Assembly (NCBI RefSeq): GCF_005869225.1
Contig: NZ_SWFP01000006.1
Location: 420,159 to 484,158, forward strand
DNA: 64,000 nt
Reading direction: 5' to 3'
Source: Dyadobacter bucti
Lineage (GTDB): Bacteria > Bacteroidota > Bacteroidia > Cytophagales > Spirosomataceae
The notes beneath the pieces were generated by a model that ran no database searches, was not told the DNA's origin, and saw only the letters and a program-made list of their open reading frames with translations. A program made the position numbers and the translations under genes. Numbering within the stretch: position 1 is the stretch's first letter; each line of letters starts with the position of its first letter. Below are positions 25,200-32,992 of the stretch, one piece after another.

Positions 25200-26672
25200 A
25201 TGAATACAAAAGATAAACCCAAAGATGTGACCCGCCGGGATTTCCTGCAGAAGAGCACGGCAGCGGCAGTCGGCAGTTTTTTTATAGTCCCAAGGCATGT
25301 ATTGGGTAAAGGATACCGTGCACCCAGCGATAAGTTGAATATTGCAGGTATAGGAGTGGGCGGAAAAGGTTTTTCTGACACGAACAATGCCTGGAACAAA
25401 GGTGCGGAGAATCTGGTTGCGCTTTGCGATGTGGACTGGGGACAGGCAAAAAAGAACTTCGAACTGCATCCTGATGCTAAAAAGTATAAGGATTTCAGAA
25501 AGATGTTTGATGAAATGGAAAAAGATATCGATGCGGTGACTGTTTCTACAACGGACCACATGCATGCGATTATAGCCATGGCAGCCATGCAGAGGGGAAA
25601 GCACGTTTATGTGCAAAAACCTTTGACACATAATATTTATGAGGCAAGAATGTTGACAGAAGCTGCCCGCAAATACAAGGTGGTGACCCAAATGGGAAAT
25701 CAGGGAGCATCGAATCCTGCTCAGACCCAGATGAAAGAATGGTTTAACAAAGGGTTGATAGGGAATGTACACGAAGCACACGTATGGACAAACCGGCCCG
25801 TGTGGCCTCAAGGAATTCCTGTTCCTACCGGCAAATTTGATGTCCCTGCAGATATTGATTGGGAGCTTTGGGTAGGTTGCGCTGAATGGGTGGATTACAA
25901 TCCTGCCTGGCACCCGTTCAAATGGCGTGGTTGGTGGAATTTCGGAACAGGTGCTTTGGGAGACATGGGATGCCACCTGATCGATCCGGCTTTCCGTACG
26001 CTTGGCTTAGGCTATCCGACAGAGCTGGAATGCAGCGTAGGTCAGGTTTTCATTAAAGACTGGACTGCTGAATATATCCCGGAAGGTTGCCCGCCATCTG
26101 CGCGCGTACAGCTTAAATTTCCTGCTAACAAAATAAACAAGTCGGAAGTAACCCTTACCTGGCACGACGGCGGCTTACGTCCGTTCCATCCGGACCTTAT
26201 TCCTGCAAATGATCCGCTTGGCGAACCAGACAGCAGCAATGGGGTACTTTTGATCGGTGAAAAAGGGGTTATGACTTGCGGAACCTATGGGATTTCTCCG
26301 AAAGTATATCTGAAAGACGGCTCGAAACTCGAATATAAGGCCGGAGATTTCGGTAATAAATACACAACAATGCCGGAATTCGGGCACCATGTTTCATGGT
26401 CGGATGCTTGTAAGGCTGGGTTCAATAGCAAAGAGCATAAAGCACTTACTTCTTCCTTCGACTACGCCGGTCCTTTGACGGAAACGGTTATCATGGGTAA
26501 CCTTGGCATCAGAAGCTATAATTTACGCCAGGCCAAGGCAGATGGAAAAGGTTTTGACTTCCCGGGGCGCAAGAAATTGCTTTGGGATGGAAACAATATG
26601 AAAATTACCAATTTCGACGAAGCAAACCAGTTTGTAAAGCGCAAGTACCGCGGAGACTGGAAATTGTCTTAA
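25200..26672 (+). CDS. Gfo/Idh/MocA family oxidoreductase with Tat-type signal
   Basis: This 490-residue protein starts with a twin-arginine-like leader (VTRRDFLQKSTAAAVGSFFIVPRHVLG), so it is probably exported folded with its NAD(P) bound. The Rossmann segment (LNIAGIGVGGKG) and the dinucleotide and sugar-binding motifs (TTDHMHAIIAMAAMQRGKHVYVQKPL, with the EKP-type lysine as QKP) are present. GDMGCHLIDPAFRTLGLGYP is the conserved catalytic-domain segment. Secreted Gfo/Idh proteins of this long class act on sugars or glycosides in Bacteroidota and Planctomycetes, but the substrate is not predictable here. The gene sits on the opposite strand between panD and panC. Confidence 0.87.
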   Translation: MNTKDKPKDVTRRDFLQKSTAAAVGSFFIVPRHVLGKGYRAPSDKLNIAGIGVGGKGFSDTNNAWNKGAENLVALCDVDWGQAKKNFELHPDAKKYKDFRKMFDEMEKDIDAVTVSTTDHMHAIIAMAAMQRGKHVYVQKPLTHNIYEARMLTEAARKYKVVTQMGNQGASNPAQTQMKEWFNKGLIGNVHEAHVWTNRPVWPQGIPVPTGKFDVPADIDWELWVGCAEWVDYNPAWHPFKWRGWWNFGTGALGDMGCHLIDPAFRTLGLGYPTELECSVGQVFIKDWTAEYIPEGCPPSARVQLKFPANKINKSEVTLTWHDGGLRPFHPDLIPANDPLGEPDSSNGVLLIGEKGVMTCGTYGISPKVYLKDGSKLEYKAGDFGNKYTTMPEFGHHVSWSDACKAGFNSKEHKALTSSFDYAGPLTETVIMGNLGIRSYNLRQAKADGKGFDFPGRKKLLWDGNNMKITNFDEANQFVKRKYRGDWKLS

Positions 26673-26679
26673 TTGTTCT

Positions 26680-26739
26680 TGTCATGTTAAGCGCAGTAGA
26701 AGCCCAAACAGCTTCTACTGCGCTTAACATGACAGTTTT
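26680..26739. terminator. very strong inverted repeat (24-bp perfect stem), shared terminator or REP-like element
   Basis: The arms at 26680-26703 and 26711-26734 are perfect complements with a 7-nt loop (CCAAACA), followed on the plus strand by TTTTT. It lies between the convergent oxidoreductase and panC genes. The arm contains TTAAGCGCAGTAGAAGC, similar to a TGAGCGCAGTCGAAGC-type palindrome dispersed in many bacterial genomes (from memory, unverified). It may therefore be a repeated element reused as a terminator. Confidence 0.8.
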
Positions 26740-26761
26740 TAGCCCTCGCTCAGTACGACAT

Positions 26762-27604
26762 TTAAAATATCAGGTTATCGATCAAACGTACCGGGCCAAG
26801 AAAGGTTGCCACACATATTGCATTACTACCTTCCGGTCCCAATTCCTGAATGGGCTGCAGGGTTTTGATATCTACCACTTCGAGGTAATCCAGCGTAAAA
26901 GATCCAATAGCTGCGAACCGGCCCTGGGCTGCTGCGGTGACTTCCCAAATGTCCCTTCCCCTTAAAAGTTCTTCTTTCGCCGCCGAAAGTATTTGATATA
27001 TATAAGGAGCGGTATTTCTTTCTTCATCGTTCAACCGCCTGTTTCGTGACGACATAGCCAACCCATCCGTTTCCCGGACTGTCGGGCAGACCACAAGTTT
27101 AAGATCAAATGCAAGGTCAGTTATCAATCGTTTGATGACGGAAACCTGCTGCAGATCCTTTTGCCCAAAATAGGCATGGTGCGGGCGAGCTATATTAAAT
27201 AAACGGGAAACTACAATTCCGACACCGTTGAAGTGGCCGGGGCGTGAAGCCCCCTCCATCACATTTTCCAATGCACCGAAATTCATTGTCAAGAGCGGCG
27301 GTTCAGGATACATTTCTTCTACGGACGGTGCAAATACTGCGTCGCAGCCTGCTTTTTCAAGCATTTGGCAATCAGCTTCCAACGTGCGGGGATATTTCAG
27401 CAGGTCCTCTGGATTATTGAACTGAACAGGATTTACAAAAATGCTGCATACGGTGATATCATTTTCCTTTACCGAAGCATCGATCAGCGAAATATGTCCC
27501 TCATGCAAAGCACCCATAGTGGGAATTAATCCAATGGTTTTTTGATGGGAAAGCTGCTGATCCAGGAAAATGCGGAGACTTTTAACTGAAGTAAATACTT
27601 CCAT
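26762..27604 (-). CDS. panC: pantothenate synthetase (pantoate--beta-alanine ligase)
   Basis: This 280-residue protein joins pantoate and beta-alanine with ATP through a pantoyl-adenylate. It has the complete signature set: IGLIPTMGALHEGHISLI (HxGH-type), SIFVNPVQFNNPEDL, FNGVGIVVSRLFNIARPHHAYFGQKDLQQ and VRETDGLAMSSRNRRL (KMSKS-like). Length is normal. It is transcribed away from the GlgA-like gene. In this window panD lies beyond a gene on the other strand, so a panC-panD operon is not possible here. Confidence 0.96.
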   Translation of the reverse strand: MEVFTSVKSLRIFLDQQLSHQKTIGLIPTMGALHEGHISLIDASVKENDITVCSIFVNPVQFNNPEDLLKYPRTLEADCQMLEKAGCDAVFAPSVEEMYPEPPLLTMNFGALENVMEGASRPGHFNGVGIVVSRLFNIARPHHAYFGQKDLQQVSVIKRLITDLAFDLKLVVCPTVRETDGLAMSSRNRRLNDEERNTAPYIYQILSAAKEELLRGRDIWEVTAAAQGRFAAIGSFTLDYLEVVDIKTLQPIQELGPEGSNAICVATFLGPVRLIDNLIF

Positions 27605-27807
27605 GGAAAAAATTAAATCTGAAGAGTAACCGGCCTTTTAAGTTCGCTTTTTTAAGAAAATCAAAGCGCGTGTACCGATTGGAAAATTTTGGACTGGGAG
27701 ATGCCAAACTGAACGCAATATTACAATTAGTTTGGAATATCTTTTGATTTTGCGATTTTTTTTGTATAATTTTGCAAAACTTTTTTTCACAAACTGCTAA
27801 AAGATCT

Positions 27808-28614
27808 ATGGAGAAACTACGAATTTTGTATGTAGCCAGTGAAATCAACCCCTTCCTCCAAACCACCGATGTTGCCGATTACGTAAGAAAACTTCCTCAG
27901 GCAATGCAGGAACGAGGTGCAGAAATTAGAATTCTTGTTCCCCGTTTTGGTCTTATCAATGAACGCAAAAACCGGCTTCATGAAGTAGTTCGACTGTCAG
28001 GAATAAATATTACCGTAGGAGATGAAGAAAAGCCACTGATTATCAAAGTTGCTTCCATACCAAATGCGAAGTTACAGGTATACTTCATTGACAATGACGA
28101 TTATTTTCACCGTAAATCAGTATTCTTTGATAAGGAGAATAATTTTTATGATGATAATGATGAGCGTGCGATTTTCTTTTGCAAAGGTGTGTTGGAGACA
28201 GTAAAAAAACTGGGCTGGGCTCCGGATGTGGTGCATTGCAATGATTGGATGACTGCCTTGATCCCATTGTACCTGAAAACAACTTATCGCAACGATCCGA
28301 TGTTTAAGGATACGAAAAGTGTTTTTACAGTACACAACAATGCGTTTGATTTCAAATTCGATGCGGATTTACAAAACAAAGCGAAAGCGATGGATGTGAG
28401 TGATGAGGCTTTGGCACATTTGCACTCAGCGGATTTTGAAGGCTTTGTTAAAATAGGCTGTGCATATGCCGATGCAGTTTTGAAAGCTGACGACCATTGC
28501 AGCGAAAGCCTGAATCAAATTTTCAACAATGCTCCTAAGCGCGTCGAACTGGACGAGCAGGATGAAAAGTTCTCTGAATCATACTACAATCTGTACACGG
28601 ATTTGATGAACTAG
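27808..28614 (+). CDS. glycogen/starch synthase N-terminal (GT5) domain protein, no C-terminal domain
   Basis: The ATG at 27808 gives 268 residues beginning MEKLRILYVASEINPF; the in-frame ATG at 27772 would add 12 atypical residues. The protein covers only the N-terminal Rossmann half of a GT5 synthase (VADYVRKLPQAMQERGAEIRILVPRFG, DVVHCNDWMTALIPLYLKT, SVFTVHNNAFDFKFDAD). It stops before the C-terminal half that supplies most nucleotide-sugar contacts. The usual N-terminal KxGGL motif is replaced (TTDVADYV). It is therefore probably not a working glycogen synthase by itself. It might be regulatory or pair with another subunit. It is transcribed divergently from panC and ends at a hairpin terminator. 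Confidence 0.82.
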   Translation: MEKLRILYVASEINPFLQTTDVADYVRKLPQAMQERGAEIRILVPRFGLINERKNRLHEVVRLSGINITVGDEEKPLIIKVASIPNAKLQVYFIDNDDYFHRKSVFFDKENNFYDDNDERAIFFCKGVLETVKKLGWAPDVVHCNDWMTALIPLYLKTTYRNDPMFKDTKSVFTVHNNAFDFKFDADLQNKAKAMDVSDEALAHLHSADFEGFVKIGCAYADAVLKADDHCSESLNQIFNNAPKRVELDEQDEKFSESYYNLYTDLMN

Positions 28615-28639
28615 TGATAACATGAAGTGATTGAAATGA

Positions 28640-28665
28640 AGGCGGCTATTTTGGCCGCTTTTTTT
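28640..28665 (+). terminator. intrinsic terminator after the GT5-domain gene
   Basis: A GCGGC/GCCGC stem (28642-28646 with 28654-28658) with an ATTTT-rich loop is followed by seven to nine T residues. This is a standard rho-independent terminator, about 25 bp after the stop codon. Confidence 0.75.
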
Positions 28666-28835
28666 ATGCCTTTTTTCGATTATGTTTCAGATTTAATATC
28701 AGTCATGTGTACGAACACTCAATCTAAATTGGATATTTTTTAGTATTTAATTGAAAATTGTCTTGTCGTGACGGTTTGATTGATATTAATTTGTATGTCA
28801 AGTTAAACATACACTTAAACCAAATTTTCGAAATT

Positions 28836-30674
28836 ATGTGCGGAATAGTGGCTTATATTGGAAACAGGAAAGCATATCCTTTAATTCTAAAGGGATTAAA
28901 ACGGCTTGAATACCGTGGTTATGACAGCTCTGGCATCGCGCTCCTGGAAAACAACAAATTGAATATTTACAAGAAAAAAGGAAAGGTAGCGGATTTGGAA
29001 GGCGAGCTTGCCGGAAAAGATCTGCAAGCCACCATTGGTATAGGTCACACCAGATGGGCTACTCATGGAGAACCAAACGATGTAAATGCCCACCCGCACT
29101 ATTCCAACAACCGAAAATTATCCATCATCCACAATGGAATTATAGAAAATTATTCCTCGATCAAACAAAACCTGATCAAGAAAGGACATATTTTTCTCAG
29201 CGATACGGATACAGAAGTTCTGATCCATTTTATTGAAGATATTCAGTGGGAGACTGGCGGTTCTCTGGAGTCGGCTGTAAAACTGGCGCTTAAAGAGGTT
29301 GTCGGCGCGTATGCCATAGTTGTGATGTCGGTGGATAATCCAAGGCAACTCATAGCTGCGAGAAAAGGAAGCCCCCTGGTAATTGGGATAGGAGTGGATG
29401 AGTACTTTTTTGCTTCCGACGCAACACCGATTATTGAGTACACCAAAAATGTGGTTTATCTGGATGATTACGAAGTAGCCGTAGTGAACGATGGTAAGCT
29501 GAGTATCCAGAATCTTGACAACACAGAAACCATCCCTTATATCCAAAAGCTGGAAATGGAGTTGGATACCATTGAAAAAGGAGGTTATGAGCATTTCATG
29601 ATCAAAGAAATATTTGAACAGCCACGTTCCATTACCGATAGCATGCGCGGAAGATTGCATGCAGGGGAAGGTCAGTTACTGCTCGGCGGACTCAACAATC
29701 ATCTTGACAACTTGGCTGCCGCAAACCGGATCGTGATCGTAGGCTGCGGAACCTCCTGGCATGCCGGCCTGGTGGCGGAATATCTGTTCGAAGAGCTGGC
29801 CCGCGTCAATGTGGAAGTAGAATATGCTTCTGAGTTTCGTTACAGAAATCCTGTGATTAACGAAAATGATATTGTCATAGCTATTTCACAATCCGGGGAA
29901 ACCGCTGATACACTGGCAGCTATTGAACTTGCCAAGTCCAAGGGAGCGACCATTTTTGGTGTTTGTAATGTGGTTGGCTCGTCGATTGCACGGGCAACGC
30001 ATGCCGGTGCCTATACACATGCTGGACCTGAAATTGGAGTGGCGAGTACAAAAGCCTTCACTGCGCAAGTGACAGTTCTTGCATTAATGGCCATTGCTGT
30101 TGCCAAAAGGAAAGGGACAATTTCCATCGAGACCTACCAGGAGTTGCTCCTGGAACTCGAAGCAATTCCAGCCAAAGTGCAGAAGGTTTTTGAGAACGCA
30201 TCAAAGATTAAGGAGATCGCGTTCATTTTTACCTATGCCCGCAACTTTATTTATCTGGGAAGAGGCCTTAATTTCCCTGTGGCATTGGAAGGCGCGCTTA
30301 AACTCAAAGAGATTTCCTATATACATGCCGAGGGATATCCCGCTGCCGAAATGAAGCATGGACCCATTGCGCTTATTGATGAAGATATGCCGGTTGTCTT
30401 TCTTGCCACAAAGGATAGTTCCTATGAGAAAATAGTCTCCAATATTCAGGAGGTAAAAGCGCGGAAGGGTAGGGTAATCGCTATAATTACTGAGGGGGAT
30501 ACCTTTATTCCGGGAATTGTGGATTTCGTGATCGAGGTGCCAAAGACGCATGAGCTTCTGACTCCTCTGGTATCAGTGATCCCGTTGCAGCTGCTTTCCT
30601 ACTACATCGCTGTGATGCGCGGACGTAATGTAGACCAGCCACGCAATCTTGCCAAATCGGTAACAGTCGAGTAA
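28836..30674 (+). CDS. glmS: glutamine--fructose-6-phosphate aminotransferase (isomerising)
   Basis: The start at 28836 gives MCGIVAYIG with the catalytic Cys at position 2 after Met removal, and 612 residues; an open frame extending upstream to 28758 is not part of the protein. The class II glutaminase domain (Cys1, RRLEYRGYDSSGI-like segment, GIGHTRWATHG, HNGIIENY) is followed by two SIS domains (GCGTSWHAGLVAEYLFEELA, ISQSGETADTLAAIELAK, ASTKAFTAQV). The C-terminus is QPRNLAKSVTVE, the conserved isomerase tail. It makes glucosamine-6-phosphate for peptidoglycan and LPS. No glmS ribozyme is visible upstream, as expected outside Firmicutes. Confidence 0.97.
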   Translation: MCGIVAYIGNRKAYPLILKGLKRLEYRGYDSSGIALLENNKLNIYKKKGKVADLEGELAGKDLQATIGIGHTRWATHGEPNDVNAHPHYSNNRKLSIIHNGIIENYSSIKQNLIKKGHIFLSDTDTEVLIHFIEDIQWETGGSLESAVKLALKEVVGAYAIVVMSVDNPRQLIAARKGSPLVIGIGVDEYFFASDATPIIEYTKNVVYLDDYEVAVVNDGKLSIQNLDNTETIPYIQKLEMELDTIEKGGYEHFMIKEIFEQPRSITDSMRGRLHAGEGQLLLGGLNNHLDNLAAANRIVIVGCGTSWHAGLVAEYLFEELARVNVEVEYASEFRYRNPVINENDIVIAISQSGETADTLAAIELAKSKGATIFGVCNVVGSSIARATHAGAYTHAGPEIGVASTKAFTAQVTVLALMAIAVAKRKGTISIETYQELLLELEAIPAKVQKVFENASKIKEIAFIFTYARNFIYLGRGLNFPVALEGALKLKEISYIHAEGYPAAEMKHGPIALIDEDMPVVFLATKDSSYEKIVSNIQEVKARKGRVIAIITEGDTFIPGIVDFVIEVPKTHELLTPLVSVIPLQLLSYYIAVMRGRNVDQPRNLAKSVTVE

Positions 30675-30749
30675 GAACCCGGAAATAATGTATGCGCCTT
30701 TTCGTTAGTTTTGCGCAATCATTTATTTTCTGGATTCCCCTGCAATCGC

Positions 30750-31343
30750 ATGTTTAAGCTATTTCTCCATTCCGTACTAATTTCAGTTCTTATTTTCGCT
30801 GCGTTTTCATGCGGGAAAGAAGAAAAGAATTACGTGCCAAAACCCAAAGGATATAACCGAATTGACCTCCCGGCGCACGCTTACCGGAAACTTACCGAGA
30901 TACATCCTTATACATTTGAATTTTCAAAGTACGCGGAGGTAGTGCCGGATACGTTTCCAATGGCGGGGAAAGACTGGATCTTTGTAAACTATCCTGCTTT
31001 TAAAGCAAATATCCAGCTTACTTACAAACCGTTGAACAATAGCCCTCAAAGTCTGAAAGATTTTATCGAAGACTCATACAAGCTGACTACAAAACATCAG
31101 ATCCGGGCGTCATCGATTCAGGAACAGAGGGTGTTAAGCCAAAGTGGAAAAACGGCGGTTATTTTCAGGATTGAAGGAGATGTGCCAAGTCCGTATCAGT
31201 TTTATACTACGGATAGTTCCAGGCATTTTCTGAGAGGGGCTATCTATTTCCCGACCGCGACAAAGAACGACTCCCTAGCTCCAGTTATTGATTATCTACG
31301 GAAAGACATGATCCAGCTTCTCAATACTTTGCAGTGGAGATAA
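30750..31343 (+). CDS. gldD: gliding motility lipoprotein GldD
   Basis: With the ATG at 30750 the protein is 197 residues and has a proper type II signal (MFKLFLHSVLISVLIFAAFSC, lipobox FSC). The mature N-terminus YVPKPKGYNRIDLPAHAYRKL and the segment DWIFVNYPAFKANIQLTYKPL are the hallmarks of GldD. GldD is a lipoprotein needed for gliding in Flavobacterium johnsoniae and is linked to the T9SS machinery, though its molecular role is unresolved. It follows glmS by 75 bp. Confidence 0.9.
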   Translation: MFKLFLHSVLISVLIFAAFSCGKEEKNYVPKPKGYNRIDLPAHAYRKLTEIHPYTFEFSKYAEVVPDTFPMAGKDWIFVNYPAFKANIQLTYKPLNNSPQSLKDFIEDSYKLTTKHQIRASSIQEQRVLSQSGKTAVIFRIEGDVPSPYQFYTTDSSRHFLRGAIYFPTATKNDSLAPVIDYLRKDMIQLLNTLQWR

Positions 31344-31417
31344 AAATTAGAAAGGCTATTGGAGTGGAAATTCTTAGCACGTATCTTTGAGGTTCTCACC
31401 TCAACTCTATATGCACT

Positions 31418-32134
31418 ATGCCAAAAAAACAACCTAAAAACCAGCTTTCACTTGATTTTTCGGTTAGAGGAAACCGTATCGTCCTGCAACTCGGGCAAGT
31501 TGAAAGCCAGCGTTTGGCTGACCATCTTTTTAACGGTTTGGTTAACGGTGACTGGATGATAGAGCCTGCGGGTGAAGTAGCGGATGTTTCTTATGCCCAG
31601 GATATTGTACATCAGATCGGCCACAAATTACCCTACCCCGAAGGTATCAAAATTGCGCAACTCCACAACGTAGACCTTGCGTTCAAAGGATTTTCAGCGA
31701 TTTTTCGTCAGAAAGGTTGGGTATTTGTAAATGCTGCTTCGGAAATAAATGAACGTAATTACCACATTCATTTATTAACTGTTTCTCTGGGCCTGCATTC
31801 ATTATATTACAATACAAACTCACTGGCGGCCCGCTCCGAGCAATTGATATTTGAAGCATTGCTTCCGTTCGAAGAAGTAGAAAGTTTTTTCAGGAATGAT
31901 ATTTCTAAAATTCCCGGATTTCTTGCCGCAGATATTGCCAATTTCTTCAAAGTACCGTTTCCAATGGTTTTGAAAAGAGCTTTGACCTTAAAAATAATTA
32001 CGGACGAACAGTACAGGAGTTTCATGACTGTCGTGCCGTTTGCTTCCGCGAAACCGAGAGAGTTATTTATTTCAAAAGACGGAAATATTGATGATCTGGA
32101 GGCGCAGCTGTTTTCACAAGGCCTGGGCGACTAG
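31418..32134 (+). CDS. ImmA/IrrE (M78)-like protein with the metal site lost (putative)
   Basis: This 238-residue protein matches no family with certainty. Residues about 100-210 show the order of an M78/IrrE domain: a GWVFVNAASEINERN strand, a helix where HELGH should be (HIHLLTVSLGLHSL), then AARSEQLIFEALLPFEEVESFF (like ExEAnxFAaxLLmP), and a helical DNA-binding-like tail (LAADIANFFKVPFPMVLKRAL). The HExxH zinc motif is absent, so it is unlikely to be a peptidase. It may be a regulatory pseudo-enzyme. It starts 74 bp after gldD and its last codons overlap the end of the convergent dehydrogenase gene by 4 bp. Confidence 0.55.
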   Translation: MPKKQPKNQLSLDFSVRGNRIVLQLGQVESQRLADHLFNGLVNGDWMIEPAGEVADVSYAQDIVHQIGHKLPYPEGIKIAQLHNVDLAFKGFSAIFRQKGWVFVNAASEINERNYHIHLLTVSLGLHSLYYNTNSLAARSEQLIFEALLPFEEVESFFRNDISKIPGFLAADIANFFKVPFPMVLKRALTLKIITDEQYRSFMTVVPFASAKPRELFISKDGNIDDLEAQLFSQGLGD

Positions 32135-32937
32135 CCCAGGTTTGTTTTTTTTACATCCAGGTTACTAAGGTCAGGAAGAGGGCTCACAGATGTCCATCCG
32201 CCGTCAACCACCAGGCTTTGCCCGGTTATATGTCCTGATAAAGGTGAAAGCAGAAACAAGGCCGCATTCGCAATGTCTTCGCAAATAGCGGGTCTGCCCA
32301 TAGGGGTGATCGCCGACCATATTTTGGGGTAAGTGGGATCTTCGGCAAGCGTTCTTTCCGTGAGAGTAGCACCCGGGGCAACGCTATTGATGGTAATACC
32401 GTACGGTGAGAGCTCAAGAACAAGATTCTTGGCAAGCATTTCGAGGCCGGCTTTTGTCATGGCGTAGGCGCCGAGAAACTGATGCGCCTGATGCCCGACA
32501 ACAGATGACATTAGCAAGATCCTTCCACCTTCTTTTTGAAGACGCATCTGCCGGGCGGCGGCCTGGGCAAGCATAAAAGATCCCATCAGGTTTACTTCCA
32601 GCACTTTTCTGAGACTTTCAACCGGGTATTCAAAAAAATCTCCGAACAGGGTAATGCCGGCATTGGCAACAGCTATGGTAAGTTTGCCAAAACACTTTAT
32701 CGACTCATCCACCATTCCTTCAATAATTTCGGGATTCGATGCATCTCCTGCGAAAGCAACACATTCTCCACCCTTATCTCTGATGGTACGTGCAGCTTCG
32801 GCTGCTAGTGTCTCGTCAGCATCATTCAGGATAATACCCGCTCCCTGGGAAGCAAGTTGTTTGGCTATTTCAAATCCGATCCCCTGCCCGGCGCCGGTAA
32901 TGATTGCCACCTGGTTGTCGAATAGCTGGTTATGCAT
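32131..32937 (-). CDS. short-chain dehydrogenase/reductase, probably sugar catabolic
   Basis: This 268-residue classical SDR has the cofactor motif TGAGQGIG (about residues 14-21), NAG in VANAGITL, the Ser-Tyr-Lys site (MSSVVGHQ ... YAMTK) and a C-terminal GQSLVVDGGW. Asp in ILNDADE at the end of beta-2 suggests NAD preference. It lies 55 bp after a sugar-acid dehydratase gene on the same strand. The pair would suit a non-phosphorylative route for a pentose or deoxysugar, with this enzyme oxidising a sugar or keto-acid intermediate (inference from context). Confidence 0.85.
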   Translation of the reverse strand: MHNQLFDNQVAIITGAGQGIGFEIAKQLASQGAGIILNDADETLAAEAARTIRDKGGECVAFAGDASNPEIIEGMVDESIKCFGKLTIAVANAGITLFGDFFEYPVESLRKVLEVNLMGSFMLAQAAARQMRLQKEGGRILLMSSVVGHQAHQFLGAYAMTKAGLEMLAKNLVLELSPYGITINSVAPGATLTERTLAEDPTYPKIWSAITPMGRPAICEDIANAALFLLSPLSGHITGQSLVVDGGWTSVSPLPDLSNLDVKKTNLG

Positions 32938-32960
32938 TTTTTTATATTCAAAAGTTAGAC

Positions 32961-32986
32961 TCCCGGAGGTGCTATTTCCTCCGGGA
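32961..32986. repeat. inverted repeat between dehydratase and dehydrogenase genes
   Basis: The arms TCCCGGAGG (32961-32969) and CCTCCGGGA (32978-32986) form a perfect 9-bp stem. The T-run falls on the wrong side for minus-strand termination. It could affect mRNA stability or processing between the two genes, or be a weak plus-strand terminator. Confidence 0.6.
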
Positions 32987-32992
32987 AAAATA

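Noticed and set aside
25158..25976. 272-codon minus-strand frame inside the Gfo/Idh gene
   Set aside because: The plus-strand oxidoreductase has clear motifs; the antisense frame is His/Cys-rich noise.
28615..28835. glmS ribozyme upstream of glmS
   Set aside because: The leader contains only a terminator of the previous gene and AT-rich promoter sequence; the ribozyme is confined to other phyla.
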